Source: UBA12014 sp029248335
Lineage (GTDB): Bacteria > Planctomycetota > Phycisphaerae > Phycisphaerales > SM1A02
Reading direction: 5' to 3'
Length of the DNA: 64,000 bases
Assembly (NCBI GenBank): GCA_029248335.1
Contig: JAQWJM010000026.1
Span: forward strand, 8,260 to 72,259
Position numbers and translations under genes: made by a program. Below are positions 51,618-61,534 of the stretch, piece by piece (within the stretch, counting starts at the first letter, position 1; every line of letters begins with the position of its first letter). Below the pieces are notes generated by a model. That model saw only the letters and a program-made list of their open reading frames with translations. It made no database searches and had not been told where the DNA came from.

Positions 51618-52700
51618 TCAGCCCTTGCCGACCGCCTCGGCCTTCGCCGCGATGTCCGCGATCATGGAATGCCACGCGGCGTCGAAGGAATCCCGGCCCT
51701 CGACCTGGAGTCGCTCGGCGAGCGCGTCGAGATCGACGCCTGCACCGGTGATTCCTGCGAGCACCGCTTCGCAATCACCACCGTCGACCGGCATCGGGCC
51801 GTCGAGCACGCCATGATCCGCGAACGCGAGCAGCGTCTTCTCGGGCATGGTGTTCACGGTCTCGGGCGCCGCCAGCGACGTGATGTAGAGCGTGTCGGGC
51901 AGCGCCGGGTCCTTGGTGCCGGTGCTCGCCATCAGGAGCCGCTGCGGCTTCGCACCGTGCTCCTTGAGCTCCGCCCATCGCTCGCCGTTGGTGAATTCGT
52001 GGAACGACTTGTAGGTCCGCTCGCCGATCGCGATGCCGGCGGCGTTCTTGAGGTCGCCCTCAAGCACGTCGGCCGTCCCCTTGTCCCATCGCGAGATGAA
52101 GAGGCTGGCGACCGAGCACACGAACGGATCGAGCCCGGCCTCGACGCGACGTTCGACGCCTCGGGTGTAGGCCTCCGCCGCGGCGAGATAGTGCTCGCGG
52201 GAGAAGAGCAGGGTCACGTTGACCGGAACGCCCGCGAAGATCAGTTCCTCGATCGCGGGCAGACCCTCGCGGGTCCCGGGGACCTTGATGAAGAGGTTGT
52301 CCCGCCCCGCCTTCGCGTGCAGCTCCTTGGCCTGGGCGATCGTGTTCTCGGTGTCATTGGCGAGCAGGGGCGAGACTTCGAGGCTCACCCAGCCGTCGAC
52401 GCCGTCGGTGGCCTCGTGGATCGGCTTGAAGAGATCGGCGGCCCGCTGGAGGTCGCGAATCGCGAGTTCGAAGAACAGCGGCTCCGTCTCGAGCCCCCGG
52501 CCGAGGAGTTCCCGGATCTGATCGTTGTAGCCGTCGGACCCGCCGATCGCCTTCTGGAAGATCGAGGGATTGGACGTGAGGCCGGTGACCGACAGGTCGT
52601 CGATGTATCGCTGCAGCGTCCCGTCGTCGAGGATCTCGCGGGTGATGTTGTCGAGCCAGAGGCTCTGTCCGAGTTCGTGGAGATCGCGGGTCGCGGGCAT
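51618..52700 (-). CDS. tal: Transaldolase
   Basis: The 360-residue enzyme transfers a dihydroxyacetone unit in the non-oxidative pentose phosphate pathway. The TalB/TAL signature VTGLTSNPSIFQKAI and the Schiff-base lysine in NLFIKVPGTREGLPAIEEL are visible, with NVTLLFSREHY following. It diverges from pgi, which acts on the same sugar-phosphate pool. The ATG at 52700 gives normal length. Confidence 0.93.
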   Translation of the reverse strand: MPATRDLHELGQSLWLDNITREILDDGTLQRYIDDLSVTGLTSNPSIFQKAIGGSDGYNDQIRELLGRGLETEPLFFELAIRDLQRAADLFKPIHEATDGVDGWVSLEVSPLLANDTENTIAQAKELHAKAGRDNLFIKVPGTREGLPAIEELIFAGVPVNVTLLFSREHYLAAAEAYTRGVERRVEAGLDPFVCSVASLFISRWDKGTADVLEGDLKNAAGIAIGERTYKSFHEFTNGERWAELKEHGAKPQRLLMASTGTKDPALPDTLYITSLAAPETVNTMPEKTLLAFADHGVLDGPMPVDGGDCEAVLAGITGAGVDLDALAERLQVEGRDSFDAAWHSMIADIAAKAEAVGKG

Positions 52701-52846
52701 CGGAGAATCCTCTGGTTCGTGCGTCCGGGCCTTCCGCCCGGGAACGATCCCGAGCGGGTTCTGGTAGTTTCGAGCCGCAGGGTATCACGGGACCAATCGG
52801 CACACCGCCGTCCCCCCAGAACGACCACGACCGGAGCGAGCCGACC

Positions 52847-54511
52847 ATGACCGTGAAGAGCGTCAAGAGCATCATCGATCGTCCCCGAATCGACAGGCTT
52901 CCGGAGTGGAAGGCGCTGGCGAGCCACCGGAAGAAGATGGGGCGGACCTCGCTCACCGAACTCTTCGCCGCCGATCGCCGCCGCGGAACCCGCTGCTCGA
53001 CGGAGGCGCTCGGCATCCACTTCGACTGGTCCAAGCACCTCGTCGACGCCGAGACCATGAAACTTCTCTTCGCGCTCGCCCGGGCGGCGGGGGTCGAAAA
53101 GCACCGCAACGCGATGTTCAAGGGCGAGAAGATCAACATCACCGAGGATCGGGCGGTCCTGCACACGGCGCTCCGGGCGCCGGCGGACGCGGTCATCGAG
53201 GTCGACGGCGAGAACGTGGTGCCCGCCGTCCACGAGGTCCTGCGACGCATGGGCGCCTTCGCCAACAAGATCCGCCGCGGACGCTGGCTCGGTCACTCCG
53301 GGCGCCCCATCCGGAACGTCGTGAACATCGGCATCGGCGGCTCCGATCTCGGCCCCGCGATGGCCTACGACGCGCTTCGGAAGTACTCGGACCGCGGACT
53401 CACCGTCCGTTTCGTCTCGAACGTCGACGCCAACGACTTCCACGAGAAGACCCTCGACCTCGATCCCGAGGAGACGCTCTTCATCGTCTGCAGCAAGACC
53501 TTCACCACGCTCGAGACGATGACCAACGCCCACACCGCGCGGAAGTGGGTCCTCAAGGCGTTCGACGGCGACGCGACGGCGAGCGCGAAGCACTTCGTCG
53601 CCGTGTCGACCAATGCCGAGGAGGTCGCGAAGTTCGGCATCGACACCCGGAACATGTTCGGATTCTGGGACTGGGTCGGCGGCCGCTACTCGATGGACTC
53701 CGCGGTCGGCCTCAGCACCATGGTCGCGATCGGTCCGAAGCGATTCCGCGAACTGCTCGACGGCTTCCACGACATGGACGAGCACTTCCGGAGGACGCCC
53801 ATGACCCGGAACCTCCCGATGATCCAGGCCCTGATCGGCCTGTGGTACGCGGACTTCTGGGATGCGGGCACGGTGGCGATCCTGCCCTACGACCAGTACC
53901 TCGATCGCTTCAGCGCCTATCTGCAGCAGCTCGAGATGGAGTCGAACGGCAAGCACACCCAGCTCGACGGCAAGCGGGTCGCCTGGGGCACCTGCCCCGC
54001 GATCTGGGGCCAGCCCGGTACCAACGGCCAGCACGCCTTCTATCAGATGATCCACCAGGGCACCCGCATGGTCCCGGCGGACTTCATCGTGTTCGCCGAC
54101 CCGGTGAACAGGATCGGCGATCACCACGACAAGCTGGTGGCGAACGTCTTCGCCCAGACCGAGGCGCTCGCGTTCGGCAAGCGGGTCGACGACATCGAGG
54201 CGGAGGGCGTCCCCGCGTGGCTCGCGCCGCACAAGGAGATGGAGGGGAACCGCCCCACCAGCACCTTCCTCTGCGACAAGCTGACCCCGCGGATGCTCGG
54301 TCGGCTCATCGCGCTCTACGAGCACAAGGTCTTCGTGCAGGGCTCGATCTGGCGGATCAACTCGTTCGATCAGTGGGGCGTCGAACTGGGCAAGAAGCTC
54401 GCCCAGGCGATGATCCCCGAGCTCAAGTCGAAGGACCGACCGAAGCTCGCTCACGACTCGTCGACGAATTCACTGATTCGGAAGTACCGGGAGCTTCGCG
54501 GCCGGTATTGA
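52847..54511 (+). CDS. pgi: Glucose-6-phosphate isomerase
   Basis: The 554-residue enzyme interconverts glucose-6-phosphate and fructose-6-phosphate. Signatures are NIGIGGSDLGPAM, SKTFTTLETMTNA, WDWVGGRYS and NGQHAFYQMIHQG, including the catalytic Glu and His of the fold, and the C-terminal SFDQWGVELGKKLA. It is in the longer, eukaryote-like pgi group. The ATG 52847 lies 146 bp from the tal start in opposite orientation. Confidence 0.96.
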   Translation: MTVKSVKSIIDRPRIDRLPEWKALASHRKKMGRTSLTELFAADRRRGTRCSTEALGIHFDWSKHLVDAETMKLLFALARAAGVEKHRNAMFKGEKINITEDRAVLHTALRAPADAVIEVDGENVVPAVHEVLRRMGAFANKIRRGRWLGHSGRPIRNVVNIGIGGSDLGPAMAYDALRKYSDRGLTVRFVSNVDANDFHEKTLDLDPEETLFIVCSKTFTTLETMTNAHTARKWVLKAFDGDATASAKHFVAVSTNAEEVAKFGIDTRNMFGFWDWVGGRYSMDSAVGLSTMVAIGPKRFRELLDGFHDMDEHFRRTPMTRNLPMIQALIGLWYADFWDAGTVAILPYDQYLDRFSAYLQQLEMESNGKHTQLDGKRVAWGTCPAIWGQPGTNGQHAFYQMIHQGTRMVPADFIVFADPVNRIGDHHDKLVANVFAQTEALAFGKRVDDIEAEGVPAWLAPHKEMEGNRPTSTFLCDKLTPRMLGRLIALYEHKVFVQGSIWRINSFDQWGVELGKKLAQAMIPELKSKDRPKLAHDSSTNSLIRKYRELRGRY

Positions 54512-54546
54512 CCGGTCGCCGCGGGTGGGAAGTCCGAACACCCGGG

Positions 54547-55710
54547 TCAGGACGCGGGCAGGTCGCGGGCGAGGCGTCGAATCACCTCGGTGATCGCGGC
54601 GACTCCCGACGAGATCTCGTCGTCCGTGGTCTCCCGGGAGAAGGAGAAACGGACCGACCCGTGGGCGACCGCCTCGGGCACCCCCATCGCGAGCAGGATG
54701 GGTGATGGTTCGAGGGAACCGCTGGCACAGGCTGCGCCGGCACTCGCCGCGATGCCACGCTCGCTGAGCGACATCAGGATCGCCTCCGCCGACAGTCGCG
54801 GGAAACCGAGATTCGACGTGGTCCAGAGCCGCGTCGCCTCGCCGCCGTTCACCACGACCTCGGGCCACGCGGCGCGGACCGCGGCCTCGAAATCGTCGCG
54901 ACGGGATTCCAGTTCCGACCAGGACGCCGACGTGATCCACGCCGTCGCCGCGTCGGCCGCGACGCCCATGCCGGCGATCGCCGCGACGTTCTCGGTGCCG
55001 CCACGCCGCTCGCGCTCCTGCGAACCGCCGGTGATTCCCGGCTCGAGCCGCGTTCCCCGGGAGACGAACATGCCCCCCGCCCCCTTCGGTCCATGGAACT
55101 TGTGGGCGGCGAAGGAGAGGAGATCGACGTCGAGCGCGGCGCAGTCGACGGGCATGCGGCCCACCGCCTGGACGGCATCGGTGTGGAATCGAACCCCGTG
55201 CTCGCGACAGAGGCGGCCGATCTCGGGGACCGGCTGGATCACCCCGGTCTCGTTGTTGACCCACATGACGCTGAGCACCGCGATCGAATCGCCGTCCGCG
55301 ACGAGCAACGTCTCCAGCGCATCGAGATCGATCGTGCCGTCGTCGGCGTGCTCGAGCCAGTGCACCGTCGTCCCGGACTTCCCGAGCGATTCCGCGGTCT
55401 CGCGAACCGCGGAGTGTTCGTGACGACTCGTCGCGATCGCGGTCCGGCCCGGCTGCGACTGGAGCGAGCCTCGCAGCGCGAGGTTCGCCGCTTCGGTCCC
55501 GCCCGAGCAGAGCAGCAGGTCCCTCGGTCGACAACCGATCAATCGCGCGACGGATTCCCGCGCGAGCTCGATGCGGCGGCGCGCCGCGATGCCCTCCCGG
55601 TGGGTGCTGGAAGGATTGGCCCAGTCGCCGCGAAGGCATTCGAGCATGGCATCGACCACCGCCGGAAGCGGTGGCGTCGTCGCGTTGTGATCGAGGTAGG
55701 TGTCGGCCAT
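54547..55710 (-). CDS. Cysteine desulfurase (IscS/NifS family)
   Basis: The 387-residue PLP enzyme releases sulfur from cysteine for Fe-S cluster or tRNA thiolation. Visible are the N-terminal YLDHNATTPP, the PLP lysine in SFAAHKFHGPKGAGG and the active-site loop cysteine in SAGAACASGSLEPSPIL. Which sulfur acceptor it uses cannot be read from the sequence. The gene is preceded 7 bp upstream by the PQQ-like gene in the same direction. Confidence 0.92.
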   Translation of the reverse strand: MADTYLDHNATTPPLPAVVDAMLECLRGDWANPSSTHREGIAARRRIELARESVARLIGCRPRDLLLCSGGTEAANLALRGSLQSQPGRTAIATSRHEHSAVRETAESLGKSGTTVHWLEHADDGTIDLDALETLLVADGDSIAVLSVMWVNNETGVIQPVPEIGRLCREHGVRFHTDAVQAVGRMPVDCAALDVDLLSFAAHKFHGPKGAGGMFVSRGTRLEPGITGGSQERERRGGTENVAAIAGMGVAADAATAWITSASWSELESRRDDFEAAVRAAWPEVVVNGGEATRLWTTSNLGFPRLSAEAILMSLSERGIAASAGAACASGSLEPSPILLAMGVPEAVAHGSVRFSFSRETTDDEISSGVAAITEVIRRLARDLPAS

Positions 55711-55717
55711 CGTGACT

Positions 55718-56101
55718 TCAGATTCCCATGCCTGCACTTCCGGACGCCGCCGCCTGCCGCGCGGAGGCCGATCCCGTCGCCGCGGCGGTCGCACCGCCGT
55801 CGTGGCCCGTCATCGCGCCGGCGATCACCGGGTATCCGCCGCGAAATGCCGACGTCTCGGCCTTCCAGACCTCGGCTCCGGTCAGCGGATCGAGACACCA
55901 GACGCCCTTCGGGCTGGCCACGATCAGTCGATCACCATCGAGCACGACCGAGAGATACGCGGGAATCCCGAGTTTCGCCACCCAGCCAGCCTGGGGCTCG
56001 GCTTCCCAGCTCCATGCTTCCGCTCCGTCGAACCGATCGAACGCCACCACCGCACCCTTGCCACCGACGAAGACGAGTTTTTCAATGCCGATGTCGGACA
56101 T
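55718..56101 (-). CDS. Small PQQ-like beta-propeller-repeat protein
   Basis: The 127-residue protein consists of about two PQQ-type repeat units (KGAVVAFDRFDGAEAWSWEAEP; PKGVWCLDPLTGAEVWKAETS), enough for a partial propeller blade set, with an Ala/Gly/Ser-rich disordered tail. It may be a fragment of a larger propeller or a small binding module. ATG 56101 is the first in frame before the repeats. It precedes the cysteine desulfurase by 7 bp. Confidence 0.5.
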   Translation of the reverse strand: MSDIGIEKLVFVGGKGAVVAFDRFDGAEAWSWEAEPQAGWVAKLGIPAYLSVVLDGDRLIVASPKGVWCLDPLTGAEVWKAETSAFRGGYPVIAGAMTGHDGGATAAATGSASARQAAASGSAGMGI

Positions 56102-56159
56102 GAAGCGGCTCCGAGGATCCCGATGAAACGGACTGATCCCCCACGACGGAATCCGCCCC

Positions 56160-56169
56160 AGTCTAGACT
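56160..56169. promoter_or_regulatory. Divergent -10 palindrome between the PQQ-like gene and ggt
   Basis: AGTCTAGACT contains TAGACT on both strands. Read forward it would start the ggt mRNA about 40 nt before the ATG. Read in reverse it would start the PQQ-desulfurase mRNA about 50 nt before its ATG. Confidence 0.4.
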
Positions 56170-56216
56170 CCGTACATCCGCCCCGTCCTTCCGATTCGAA
56201 CTCTCGGAGCGCCCGC

Positions 56217-58040
56217 ATGCGACTGGTTTCCCGGCTCACCTCCGCCGTTCGCGTTCCGCTGCTCCTGTCGCTGCTGGCATCGACGACCGTCGGTTGCGTC
56301 GATTCGACGAAGGTGACGGCCGATCCCGACCCCGCGGATCCGACCGGCGAGGCACCGATCCACCCATCGGCGGTGATCGATCCGGGCCCGCGGTTCGCCA
56401 ACGGCGCCGTGGCGGCGGACTCGGCGATGGCGAGCGATGCCGGCGTCGAGATCCTGAAGGCGGGCGGCAACGCCGTCGATGCGGCGATCGCGACCGCGCT
56501 CACCCTCTCCGTCACCAGGCCCTATTCCTGCGGTCTCGGCGGTGGCGGCTTCATGCTCGTCTTCGATCCCGCGTCCGGGGAGTCGATCGCACTCGATTTC
56601 CGGGAGACCTCCCCGGCCGGCGTCGGCCCGGACTACTACGTCTCGCTTCCGCCGACCGCCAGCGGATACGACCCGAGTCGCTTCGGTGGCCGCGCCGTCG
56701 CGGTTCCCGGACAACTTCCCGGAATGGTCGCCGCCCACGATCGATTCGGCTCGCTTCCGCTGCCCCGGCTCGTCGAACCCGCGGTACGGGCGGCCCGGGA
56801 CGGCTTCCGCGTGGACGCGAATCATCTCGCCGCGGTCGAATCCGTTCGTCGAACCCGGGCAGGACACCCGGACCTCAGGCCGACCAGCAGATGGGTCTGG
56901 AACCGTCTCTGCGGCGGCGGCGAGCTCGAAATCGGTGACGTCGTCCGACAACCTGAACTCGCGAACTTTCTCGAACGCTTCGGCCGCGAAGGTCTCGACG
57001 CGTGGTCCGGCCCCGACGGCGCCGCGGATCTGGTGGCCGGCGTCGATCGCGCCTACGACGGCGTGCTCCAGCCCGCCGACCTGCGGGACTACCGCGTCGC
57101 CTGGCGGCCCCCGTTGATCATCCGAAACGCGTTCGACGGCCACGATGCGATCCTGATGCCGCCGCCGAGTTCCGGTGGGATCGCGATCGCCCAGGTGCTC
57201 TCGATGATGCGGCATCGACTTCCGTCCGCCGGTGATCCCGCCCCCGGTTCGGTCGCGTATTCACACCTGCTCACCGAGTCGATGCGTCACGCGTTCGCGG
57301 ATCGGGCGCGGCATCTCGCCGACGCGGACTTCGTGGAGGTTCCGGTGGACGCCCTGCTCGATCCCGCCGCGGTCGAGATCGCCGCGGACCGGATCGAACT
57401 CGACGCCGTGATGCCCGTCGAAGCCTGCGGCGTGATCGACGCCGAAGGCCCGGCCGACCGACTCCGTGACGCGGGAACCAGTCATTTCAGCGTCATCGAC
57501 GACGAGGGGATGACCGTCGCCTGCACGCAGACCATCAACGGGAGCTTCGGTTCCCTCCTCGCCGTGCCGCGACTTGGAATCGTCCTCAACAACGAGATGA
57601 ACGACTTCACCACCATCCCCGGGGAGGCCAACCTCTTCGGGCTTCGCCAGTCGGATCGGAATCTCCCCGAACCCGGCAAGCGACCGCTTTCGAGCATGTC
57701 GCCGACCATCCTGGTCAAGGACGGTCGTACCACCATGACCGCGGGAGCGAGCGGCGGTCCGAAGATCATCACCGGCACGCTGCAGGTGATCCTCGAAGTG
57801 CTGCAGGGCGGTCGATCCGCGACCGACGCCGTGAACGCGTCACGCCTCCATCATCAATGGAACCCCGACACGCTGCGACTCGAAGCCGGGCTCCTCGAGC
57901 TCCGGCCCGGACTGGAAGCGACCGGTCACACCGTCGAGGAGATCGGTGGGGTCGGCGTGGTCCAGGCGATCGTGGTGCACGAGGACGGATTCGAGCCGGC
58001 GAGCGATCCACGCAAGGGTGGACGCCCCGCGGGCTGGTGA
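56217..58040 (+). CDS. ggt: Gamma-glutamyltransferase, lipoprotein form
   Basis: The 607-residue protein has a lipobox (LLASTTVGC), then the precursor with both subunits. The large-subunit region shows GGNAVDAAIATALTLSV and SCGLGGGGFMLV; the catalytic threonine that starts the small subunit after autocleavage is in DAGTSHFSVID, and SSMSPTILV and GASGGPKIITGT follow. It hydrolyses or transfers gamma-glutamyl groups of glutathione outside the cytoplasm. GGAG precedes the ATG. Confidence 0.93.
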   Translation: MRLVSRLTSAVRVPLLLSLLASTTVGCVDSTKVTADPDPADPTGEAPIHPSAVIDPGPRFANGAVAADSAMASDAGVEILKAGGNAVDAAIATALTLSVTRPYSCGLGGGGFMLVFDPASGESIALDFRETSPAGVGPDYYVSLPPTASGYDPSRFGGRAVAVPGQLPGMVAAHDRFGSLPLPRLVEPAVRAARDGFRVDANHLAAVESVRRTRAGHPDLRPTSRWVWNRLCGGGELEIGDVVRQPELANFLERFGREGLDAWSGPDGAADLVAGVDRAYDGVLQPADLRDYRVAWRPPLIIRNAFDGHDAILMPPPSSGGIAIAQVLSMMRHRLPSAGDPAPGSVAYSHLLTESMRHAFADRARHLADADFVEVPVDALLDPAAVEIAADRIELDAVMPVEACGVIDAEGPADRLRDAGTSHFSVIDDEGMTVACTQTINGSFGSLLAVPRLGIVLNNEMNDFTTIPGEANLFGLRQSDRNLPEPGKRPLSSMSPTILVKDGRTTMTAGASGGPKIITGTLQVILEVLQGGRSATDAVNASRLHHQWNPDTLRLEAGLLELRPGLEATGHTVEEIGGVGVVQAIVVHEDGFEPASDPRKGGRPAGW

Positions 58041-58055
58041 CCGGATCCCCGAGCC

Positions 58056-58086
58056 TTGATTGGGATACCATGTCACACATAGTATC
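58056..58086 (+). promoter_or_regulatory. Promoter with overlapping inverted repeat before the 752-residue secreted protein
   Basis: TTGATT (58056-58061) and TAGTAT (58080-58085) are 18 nt apart. GATAC-N13-GTATC (58064-58086) overlaps the -10 box and could be an operator. Transcription would start near 58092, 31 nt before the ATG. Confidence 0.45.
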
Positions 58087-58122
58087 AGGCTCGATCGAGG
58101 AGACCCTCCTTGGAGCCATGTC

Positions 58123-60381
58123 ATGCGAATCGAACGAGAACTGATGCGAGGTGCGGGTCCGGTGGCGATCCTGAAGCTGCTCGATCCAGCGCCCTCGCCG
58201 GAGACCCCCGGGATGCTCGACTCGCCTGCCCGAACCCTTCGATTCGCGATGGCCCGAACGACCGTCGCGTTGCTGATCGCCGTCGCATCGATCGCGGTGC
58301 CGACGGCCACCGCCCAGGACGCGAACGCCTACGACGCCTGGACGAGGCTCTTCGATCGACTCCAGCCGGGCTGGGACGATCCGACCGCCGCGCGATCGCC
58401 GGGCTTCTTCACCCCGGACGAACACGCCGCGATCGAGGCATGGCAGCAGGGCCCGCTTGAACCACCCCGGGGCGCGGCCCTCGCCTACCTCGAGAAGGCC
58501 GAATCGATCGCACCGCTCATTCGTGAGCTGCGCGGAACGCCGCGCTTCGATGCGGGAATCGACCTCGACGAGGGGTTCATGCTCCTGCTCCCCCATCTCG
58601 CCCCGATGCGGGAGATCTGCCGGGTCAGCTCGAATCTCGCTCGTCGCGCGACCATCTCGGGCGACGTGGGCGGCGTCGTCGAATGGCTCGGCACCCTGAA
58701 CGAGATCTCGGCCCACGCCGGCCAGGACGGCACCGCCATCGGCTCGCTGGTCGGAGCGGCGATGTACCAGCGCTCCGACCAGACCATGGAACTGGCGATC
58801 GCGAACGGGATGATCGATGCCGCCACCGCCGCGACGATTCTGGAGAGTCTCTCCACGCTTCGCGAGGCGCGGGATCCCTTTCACTTCGGCGACTCGGTCG
58901 CCGGGGAACGTCTCCTGTTCACCCAGTCGCTCGAGGCCATCCTCGGCAAGGATGGAGCACCGCCGTCGGAGGACGTGCTGGCGGTCTACCGCTCGGCGTT
59001 CGGGGACCGGTTCATCGAGTCGATCACCGAACTTCCGGATGGCGGTGATGGCGTCCGAGACACGATGAACGACATGTTCGATCGGATCCAACTCGCGTTC
59101 GACGATCCGGATCGGGATCGTGGAATCGAGACGCTCGCCGGGATCGAGGCGGAACTCGACTCACCGGAGGTTCCCGAGATCATCAAGACGCTGCTTCCCT
59201 CGATGACCCTGCTCGCCCGGGCGAGGCTCCGCGTCGAACGGATCCTGAACGATCGCATTCGCGGCCTCGACGCGGTCGCCTCCGGCCGGATCCCACCCGA
59301 TGGAATCCGAAACGCCGCGATTCTCTGGCAGCAGATCGGCCGGGGCATGCTCGGTCTTCCGGAAGATGCACAACGCGCGGGTCTCGATCTTCTCGCCGGA
59401 ACGCCATTCATCGAAAACGAGTCCGGGACGCCGGGAGCCACGGAATCACCCCAGGTGATCTGGAGGAACGCCTACGCCCCGGTGGCCTCCAGATGGTTGA
59501 CGCTGGGACTCGACGCCGCGGCGATCTCGGAAGCCGACTTCGACGAGCCACGCGGTCCGCAATCCGACGCCGACGAATGCCTCGCGGCGATTCGTTCCGC
59601 CGCTCGCGGCTACCTCGCGGATGCCGCCGGTCGCCTCCGACGCGCCGTCACGATGCCCGCCTCCGACGAAGACGGCATCACGCCGGAGAATGAACGCTAT
59701 CTCGCCGCGAACGAGATCGCGGTCACCCTGTCGCTCGCCGCGCACCTGATCCGTGATCCCGGTGTCGCGCGGGTCCGGCTCGCCGCCGCGATCATCGAGG
59801 ACATCGCAAGCCTGCTCGCGACCCGCGATGCCCGGGCGATGCGGATCGATCCCGTTCTTCGCATGCTGATCGCGGACGCGGCGGCGAAGCTCCCCAGGCT
59901 CGACGGGCTCGACGCGTCGACCGCGACGCGAACGGATGCGTCCCGATTCGTCACCGCAAGGCTCGGGGACCTGCCGAGCGATGCGGCGCAGGCATCCGCG
60001 ACGGCGCTCGCCGCGCTCCCCCCGGGACGGCTCTATTCGATCTTCGCCGTCGCCGACGATCGAGCCATCATTCCGAAGGAGTCGCCTCGACCGCCTCGGG
60101 AGTCCGTGACCGAACCATTCGCCGACCTCGACGACCTGTTTCCGTATCGCTCCCTGGACGTCTTCGCCACGACCTCCCCGCAGGCCGAACTCCGCTCCAC
60201 GTTTCAACGTCGACTGGGAGACGTCCGCGACCGACCGGCGGAGGCCGGACGCCTGCTCGGGGAACTCGAACTCGGACCGACCGTCCAGATCCGCCGAGCG
60301 GCGGACGCCGCGATGATTCGAATCACCGACATCGACGACTTCTGCACGGCACCGGTGGCGAGCCCGATTCCCGGGGAGTGA
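58123..60381 (+). CDS. Large secreted alpha-helical protein of unknown function
   Basis: The 752-residue product contains a signal peptide, MARTTVALLIAVASIAVPTATAQ, but it begins about 43 residues into the frame if ATG 58123 (GGAG 7 nt upstream) is used; ATG 58249 would place it at the N-terminus. The remainder is mostly helical with many short Ala/Leu/Glu-rich helices and no motif I can name. The gene stands alone between ggt and a small hypothetical gene. Start choice is the main uncertainty. Confidence 0.55.
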   Translation: MRIERELMRGAGPVAILKLLDPAPSPETPGMLDSPARTLRFAMARTTVALLIAVASIAVPTATAQDANAYDAWTRLFDRLQPGWDDPTAARSPGFFTPDEHAAIEAWQQGPLEPPRGAALAYLEKAESIAPLIRELRGTPRFDAGIDLDEGFMLLLPHLAPMREICRVSSNLARRATISGDVGGVVEWLGTLNEISAHAGQDGTAIGSLVGAAMYQRSDQTMELAIANGMIDAATAATILESLSTLREARDPFHFGDSVAGERLLFTQSLEAILGKDGAPPSEDVLAVYRSAFGDRFIESITELPDGGDGVRDTMNDMFDRIQLAFDDPDRDRGIETLAGIEAELDSPEVPEIIKTLLPSMTLLARARLRVERILNDRIRGLDAVASGRIPPDGIRNAAILWQQIGRGMLGLPEDAQRAGLDLLAGTPFIENESGTPGATESPQVIWRNAYAPVASRWLTLGLDAAAISEADFDEPRGPQSDADECLAAIRSAARGYLADAAGRLRRAVTMPASDEDGITPENERYLAANEIAVTLSLAAHLIRDPGVARVRLAAAIIEDIASLLATRDARAMRIDPVLRMLIADAAAKLPRLDGLDASTATRTDASRFVTARLGDLPSDAAQASATALAALPPGRLYSIFAVADDRAIIPKESPRPPRESVTEPFADLDDLFPYRSLDVFATTSPQAELRSTFQRRLGDVRDRPAEAGRLLGELELGPTVQIRRAADAAMIRITDIDDFCTAPVASPIPGE

Positions 60382-60605
60382 CCCCGTCCGGTCCGGACCG
60401 GTCCGTACCGGCCGAGCACTCGACCGACGCCGCCTCCATCTCGTCGACGAGCACGCTGCCGTGCCCGCCAGCACGTCCGAGAACCCTGGTTCGGTACGGG
60501 TGCCGATGTTCGATCGAACCGCGTGCCGCATCGAGCCGTTGACCAGAGAGGAGCCCGCGATGGCGGGCCCTCGCTCATGAAAAGAACGTGTGGAAAGGAC
60601 TCGAC

Positions 60606-61055
60606 ATGACGCCGCGAGATTCGATCGATCAGGGACCCCACCGACTTCCGGGAAACCGCACGTCGATCGAGACCGATTCAAAGCCACGGTCGGACGCCGA
60701 CCGGACCGGCGAGGTCGCGTCGGGACACCCGCACGCGATGGTCTCGATCCGCTGGAAGGATGCGGAGAGCCAGGGCGGTCCGGGCTGGGAGGATTGCGAG
60801 GAGATGCTGGAGTTCGCTCGGCGTCCCCTGACCACGGTGCACACGATCGGTCTGCTGGTTCACGCCGACGAAGAGCAGATCGCGGTCACCGACACCATGA
60901 CCACCGACCAGATGGGCGGAATCACGAAGATTCCGCGGGGCTGGATCGAGAAGATCGAATACCTGCACGCCGCTGGTGCGTTCGATGACGACCGCATCGA
61001 TCCCCCGATCTCCAAGGATTCGATCGACGGCCGGGACGCACGAAACGTCGGGTGA
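60606..61055 (+). CDS. Hypothetical protein with disordered N-terminus
   Basis: The 149-residue product has a charged, low-complexity first 45 residues, then a small compact part (MVSIRWKDAESQGGPGWEDCEEMLEF; TVHTIGLLVHADEEQIAVTDTMTTDQ; ITKIPRGWIEKIEYL) that resembles uncharacterised short proteins found in bacteria and phages. The ATG at 60606 follows a GGAAAGG ribosome-like sequence. In the 224-base gap before it the only structure is a short GCCCGC/GCGGGC hairpin near 60563. Confidence 0.45.
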   Translation: MTPRDSIDQGPHRLPGNRTSIETDSKPRSDADRTGEVASGHPHAMVSIRWKDAESQGGPGWEDCEEMLEFARRPLTTVHTIGLLVHADEEQIAVTDTMTTDQMGGITKIPRGWIEKIEYLHAAGAFDDDRIDPPISKDSIDGRDARNVG

Positions 61056-61110
61056 TCCGGCCGTGTCGCCTCCGTTCACGACACCCCCCCGAACGCGAAC
61101 AGCCCAATGA

Positions 61111-61144
61111 AGAACGCCCCGTCCGATGATGGACGAGGCGTTCT
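61111..61144. terminator. 14-bp hairpin between the small hypothetical gene and tRNA-Leu
   Basis: Arms 61111-61124 and 61131-61144 pair with one C/A mismatch and a 6-base loop. It lies 6 bases past the tRNA 3' end and 55 bases after the forward gene, so it can stop transcription in both directions. Confidence 0.6.
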
Positions 61145-61150
61145 CGTGAA

Positions 61151-61236
61151 TGCGGGTGAGAGGGCTCGAACCTCCACGGGATTTTACTCCCACTAGAACC
61201 TGAATCTAGCGCGTCTGCCAATTCCGCCACACCCGC
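61151..61236 (-). tRNA. tRNA-Leu(CAG)
   Basis: On the minus strand the acceptor arm GCGGGTG pairs with CACCCGC, the T-loop GGTTCGAGC is standard, and a long variable arm marks a class II tRNA. The seven-base anticodon loop TTCAGGT between CTAGA and TCTAG carries CAG, reading CUG leucine codons. The discriminator base is A and CCA is not encoded, so CCA must be added post-transcriptionally. Length is 86 nt. Confidence 0.96.
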
Positions 61237-61396
61237 AGGGCTTGGTGGAATCCTCGGTGACGAGGAACGTCGCAGGGTATCCGATTCCCCGAAGGCGTCA
61301 ACATCTCGAACCGTCGGATCGATGCGGCAACACGGTCGAAACGCCCCGCACGTCCCCACCGGACGCCCAGCCGGAGCCCCGGCGAGCGCCCCCGAG

Positions 61397-61430
61397 AAAA
61401 CACCCCCCCGTGCGTCCGCACGGAGGGGTG
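61397..61430 (-). terminator. Intrinsic terminator of recA
   Basis: Downstream of the recA stop the minus strand has a GC-rich stem (CACCCCTCCGTGCG with CGCACGGGGGGGTG, one bulge) followed by TTTTCTC. Between it and recA are two imperfect TTGATTCGGG-type repeats (about 61437-61470). The remaining bases to the tRNA hold nothing else clear. Confidence 0.75.
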
Positions 61431-61534
61431 TGATTCAGATTGATTCGGGTTGACTCGAGTTGATTCGGGCCATGCCGGATCGGCCCGGAAATCGGGCGGG
61501 CGTGTCGGCCAGACCGGCCCGGACGCCCCTTCCG

